Below, one piece after another: positions 5,876 to 8,244 of a stretch of 8,244 nucleotides of DNA. The notes under the pieces were generated by a model. The model saw only the letters and a list, made by a program, of their open reading frames with translations. It searched no databases and was not told the DNA's origin. This DNA is from an uncultured Clostridia bacterium (lineage in GTDB: Bacteria > Bacillota > Clostridia > Oscillospirales > Ruminococcaceae): assembly GCA_947165805.1 (NCBI GenBank), contig CAMVBT010000101.1:1-8244 (forward strand), read 5' to 3'. Numbering within the stretch: position 1 is the stretch's first letter; every line of letters begins with the position of its first letter. The position numbers and the translations under genes are program-made.

Positions 5876-6630
5876 TGCTTATAACTTCAAGAAAAAATCA
5901 GGCGCTCGCAGCCTACCGCGAGCTCGACCGCGACCGGAAATGCCGTGAGCGCGAGGGCAGGTTCAATATCGAGGGCGTGCGGCTCTGCGAGGAAGCCCTG
6001 AATGCGGGGCTCAAGATCGCGGCGGCGTTCATGACGGAAACGGCGGAGCGCAAGTACCCGGAGCTGTGCGAACGGCTGGAGCACATAACGGTGACCGACG
6101 AGATAGGCGGATACATCGCCGATACGAAGTCCCCGCAGGGCGTGTTCATGACCGCGGAGATACCGAGGCGGGAGTTCGTTCCCGCCGGAGACGGGCTGAT
6201 ACTGCTCGACGGTCTTCAGGACGCGGGCAACGTCGGCACGATAATACGCACCGCCGAGGCGCTCGGCATGGGCGGAGTCGTGCTCTCTCCGGACTGCGCG
6301 GATATATGGTCGCCGAAGGTCGTGCGCGGCGCTATGGGGAGCCTTTTCAGGCTGCCGGTCACGGTCGCGCCTCTTCCCTGCTTCATCGCGGGGCTGCAGT
6401 CGGACGGCTATAAGGTGTACGCCGCCGTGCTGAACGAAAAAGCGCGGAGCATAGACGAAACTCCGCTGTCCGGGAAATGCGCCGTCGTCATCGGAAACGA
6501 GGGGAACGGAGTATCCGCGGAGGTAATAAATTCCGCGGACGCGGATATATATATACCGATAAGGAACGCGGAATCGCTCAATGCCGCGATAGCGGCTGCG
6601 GTATTCTGCAATGAGATGAGAAAGAAATGA
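5869..6630 (+). CDS. SpoU/TrmH-family RNA methyltransferase
   Basis: This is a predicted S-adenosylmethionine-dependent 2'-O-ribose methyltransferase of the SPOUT class, probably acting on 23S rRNA (YsgA/TsnR/RlmB-like). The product has 253 residues. The N-terminal substrate-binding domain (about 1-100) has the typical RFNIEGVRLCEEAL. The knotted catalytic domain shows motif 1 at 110-132 (LLDGLQDAGNVGTIIRTAEALG, with N121 and R127). It also has SPKVVRGAMGSLFRLPV at 148-164, motif 2 VVIGNEGNGVS at 206-216 and motif 3 IPIRNAESLNAAIAA at 229-243. Motif 3 appears one residue short and lacks the usual glycine of IPMxGxxxSLN. Two starts are possible, ATG 5869 or ATG 5875. Neither has a recognisable Shine-Dalgarno sequence, so initiation may be leaderless or weak. 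It lies 17 bp ahead of topA, probably as one transcript. The target nucleotide cannot be read from the sequence. Confidence 0.9.
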   Translation: MSMLITSRKNQALAAYRELDRDRKCREREGRFNIEGVRLCEEALNAGLKIAAAFMTETAERKYPELCERLEHITVTDEIGGYIADTKSPQGVFMTAEIPRREFVPAGDGLILLDGLQDAGNVGTIIRTAEALGMGGVVLSPDCADIWSPKVVRGAMGSLFRLPVTVAPLPCFIAGLQSDGYKVYAAVLNEKARSIDETPLSGKCAVVIGNEGNGVSAEVINSADADIYIPIRNAESLNAAIAAAVFCNEMRKK

Positions 6631-6647
6631 AAGGATAGGTCAGAAAA

Positions 6648-8244
6648 TTGTCCGATTTAGTAATTGTTGAGTCGCCGGCAAAGGCGAAAACGATCAAAAA
6701 ATATCTCGGCAAGGATTTCGACGTGGTGGCGTCCGTGGGTCATATACGCGACCTGCCGAAGTCGAAGCTCGGCGTGGATATCGAGAACAACTTCGAGCCG
6801 CAGTATGAGAACAAGCGCGAGAAATCCGCGCTGATAAAGGAGCTCAAGGCGCAGGCGGCGAAAGCCGGCACCGTGTACCTCGCGACCGACCCGGACCGCG
6901 AGGGTGAAGCGATATCGTGGCATCTTGCCCATGTGCTCAGGCTCGACGGCAGCAAGCCTATCAGAGTCACATTCAGCGAGATAACGAAAACGGGCATACA
7001 GACGGGTATGTCCGCTCCGAGAAGCATAGATATGGACCTCGTCAACGCCCAGCAGGCAAGACGTATTCTCGACCGCATCGTGGGCTATAAGCTGAGCCCG
7101 TTCCTGTGGAAGAAGGTGCGCAGAGGCCTGTCCGCGGGACGCGTGCAGTCCGTGGCGGTGCGGCTGATAGTCGACCGCGAGAACGAGATCAAGGCGTTTG
7201 AGAGCCAGGAATACTGGACCGTGGACGCGAAGCTCCACGGCACCGCGTCGAAGAAGCAGTTCCCCTCCAAGCTGGCGGAGATAGACGGCAAAAAGGCGGA
7301 GCTGAAAACGAAGGCCGACGCGGACAAGGTGCTTGAATACCTGAAAGACAAGGATTTCATCGTCGCTTCCATAAAGAAGTCCGTGCGCAAGAAGCAGCCC
7401 GCGCCTCCGTTCACCACCTCGACACTGCAGCAGGAAGCTTCCCGCAGGCTCTCATTCAACGCGAGAAGAACGATGAAAGCGGCTCAGGAGCTCTACGAGG
7501 GCGTCGAGATCGAAGGCCGCGGAGCCGTTGGTCTCATAACCTACATGAGAACCGACAGCCTGCGCGTTTCCGAGGAAGCGCAGAAAGCAGCCGCGGAGAT
7601 GATAAGGGAGCGCTTCGGCGAGGCCTATCTTCCCCCGAAGCCCCGCGTATACAAGTCCCGCAGCAATTCGCAGGACGCGCATGAGGCTATACGCCCCTCA
7701 ACGATCGACATACTTCCCGACGAGGTGAAGCCGAGCCTCACATCCGACCAGTACAAGCTCTATAAGCTGATCTGGGAAAGATTCATGGCGAGCCAGATGG
7801 AGAACGCTCTGCTGGATTCGGCAGCGATAGATATAACCGCAGGCAACTGCCTGTTCAAGACCACGGGCTTCACGGTCAAGTTCGACGGCTTCACGAAGCT
7901 GTATGAGGAGGCCTCCGACAGCAGCGACGAGGAGGGCGGTGCGATACCCAAGCTCACACAGGGCGAGAAGCTGACCGTTATGTCACTGCTCGGCAACCAG
8001 CACTTCACACAGCCGCCTCCGCGCTATACCGAGGCGAGCCTCATCAAAGCGCTCGAGGAGAACGGCATAGGCCGTCCGTCCACCTACGCGCCGACTATCA
8101 CCACCATACTCGACCGCCACTATGTAGAGCGCGAACAGAAGCAGCTCAAGCCCACGCCCCTCGGCGATGTCATCACCGAGCTGCTCAAGGAGCATTTCGA
8201 GAACATAGTCGATACCAAGTTCACCGCGCAGATGGAGGATAACC
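6648..8244 (+). CDS. topA: DNA topoisomerase I (3' end missing)
   Basis: This type IA topoisomerase relaxes negative supercoils through a transient 5'-phosphotyrosine link. 532 codons are visible of an expected 690 or so; the C-terminal part, including any zinc-finger repeats, is beyond the window. The TOPRIM domain is at the N-terminus (LVIVESPAKAKTI with E8; GHIRDLP; TDPDREGEAIS with metal-binding D81, D83 and E85). These are followed by NAQQARRILDRIVGYKLSP and SAGRVQSVAVRLI (R165), by the active-site segment GLITYMRTDSLR with catalytic Y299, then by SQDAHEAIRPS and GIGRPSTYAPTI. The start is TTG at 6648-6650: an in-frame TAG at 6636-6638 rules out anything further upstream, and conserved residues begin at once. 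The ribosome binding site is weak (AAGGA 6631-6635 or AGG 6637-6639). It lies 17 bp after the methyltransferase stop and is probably cotranscribed. Confidence 0.97.
   Translation, partial: MSDLVIVESPAKAKTIKKYLGKDFDVVASVGHIRDLPKSKLGVDIENNFEPQYENKREKSALIKELKAQAAKAGTVYLATDPDREGEAISWHLAHVLRLDGSKPIRVTFSEITKTGIQTGMSAPRSIDMDLVNAQQARRILDRIVGYKLSPFLWKKVRRGLSAGRVQSVAVRLIVDRENEIKAFESQEYWTVDAKLHGTASKKQFPSKLAEIDGKKAELKTKADADKVLEYLKDKDFIVASIKKSVRKKQPAPPFTTSTLQQEASRRLSFNARRTMKAAQELYEGVEIEGRGAVGLITYMRTDSLRVSEEAQKAAAEMIRERFGEAYLPPKPRVYKSRSNSQDAHEAIRPSTIDILPDEVKPSLTSDQYKLYKLIWERFMASQMENALLDSAAIDITAGNCLFKTTGFTVKFDGFTKLYEEASDSSDEEGGAIPKLTQGEKLTVMSLLGNQHFTQPPPRYTEASLIKALEENGIGRPSTYAPTITTILDRHYVEREQKQLKPTPLGDVITELLKEHFENIVDTKFTAQMEDN

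Noticed and set aside
6657..8195. Several minus-strand frames opposite topA
   Set aside because: The plus strand encodes topA with all catalytic motifs intact; these frames are shadows.
1..8244. CRISPR array, tRNA, insertion sequence, phage or defence cluster
   Set aside because: I saw no spaced direct repeats, tRNA-like cloverleaf, terminal inverted repeats with a transposase, or mobile-element proteins on either strand. Apart from the cellulase and two unknown genes the content is core housekeeping.

Overview
The window reads as chromosomal DNA of a Gram-positive anaerobe of the Clostridia, most likely a fibre-degrading, Ruminococcus-like member of the Oscillospiraceae. This is an inference. 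It rests on a cell-surface family 9 cellulase with a family 3 binding module, on Firmicutes-type promoters (TTGACA, 17-bp spacer, TATAAT), on strong AGGAGG ribosome binding sites, and on an attenuator leader ahead of infC-rpmI-rplT. Coding DNA is GC-rich with frequent ATA isoleucine codons. The intergenic promoter regions are strongly AT-rich.

Layout. Positions 1-2316 (minus) hold a large 3'-truncated GH9-CBM3 lipoprotein gene. A 192-bp AT-rich intergenic region carries two back-to-back promoters, one for the cellulase and one for secG (2509-2925, plus). A hairpin with a T tract follows secG, then an unrecognised, very acidic small protein (3003-3416). A consensus promoter and a structured leader of about 160 nt, with an intrinsic terminator, precede infC (3631-4203), rpmI (4221-4427) and rplT (4450-4803). 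A hairpin with T tracts on both strands separates this operon from a convergent unknown membrane protein gene (4870-5814, minus). Divergent from that gene is a SpoU/TrmH-family rRNA methyltransferase gene (5869-6630, plus). It is followed 17 bp later by topA (6648 onward), which runs off the right edge.

How the genes fit together. Most of the window is core information-processing machinery: secretion (SecG), translation initiation (IF3), 50S assembly (L35, L20), probable rRNA modification (SpoU-type enzyme) and DNA supercoiling (TopA). The infC operon appears to carry two classical feedback circuits. One is a terminator/antiterminator leader of the kind through which L20 represses its own operon in Firmicutes. 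The other is an AUC start codon on infC, the type of weak start that IF3 discriminates against. The accessory parts are the cellulase and two unrecognised genes.

I found no CRISPR array, tRNA, insertion sequence, phage gene or defence-like cluster. The most interesting items are the infC leader and start codon, the modular cellulase whose next module lies beyond the left edge, and the two unknown proteins. No stretch longer than 300 bp lacks a gene.
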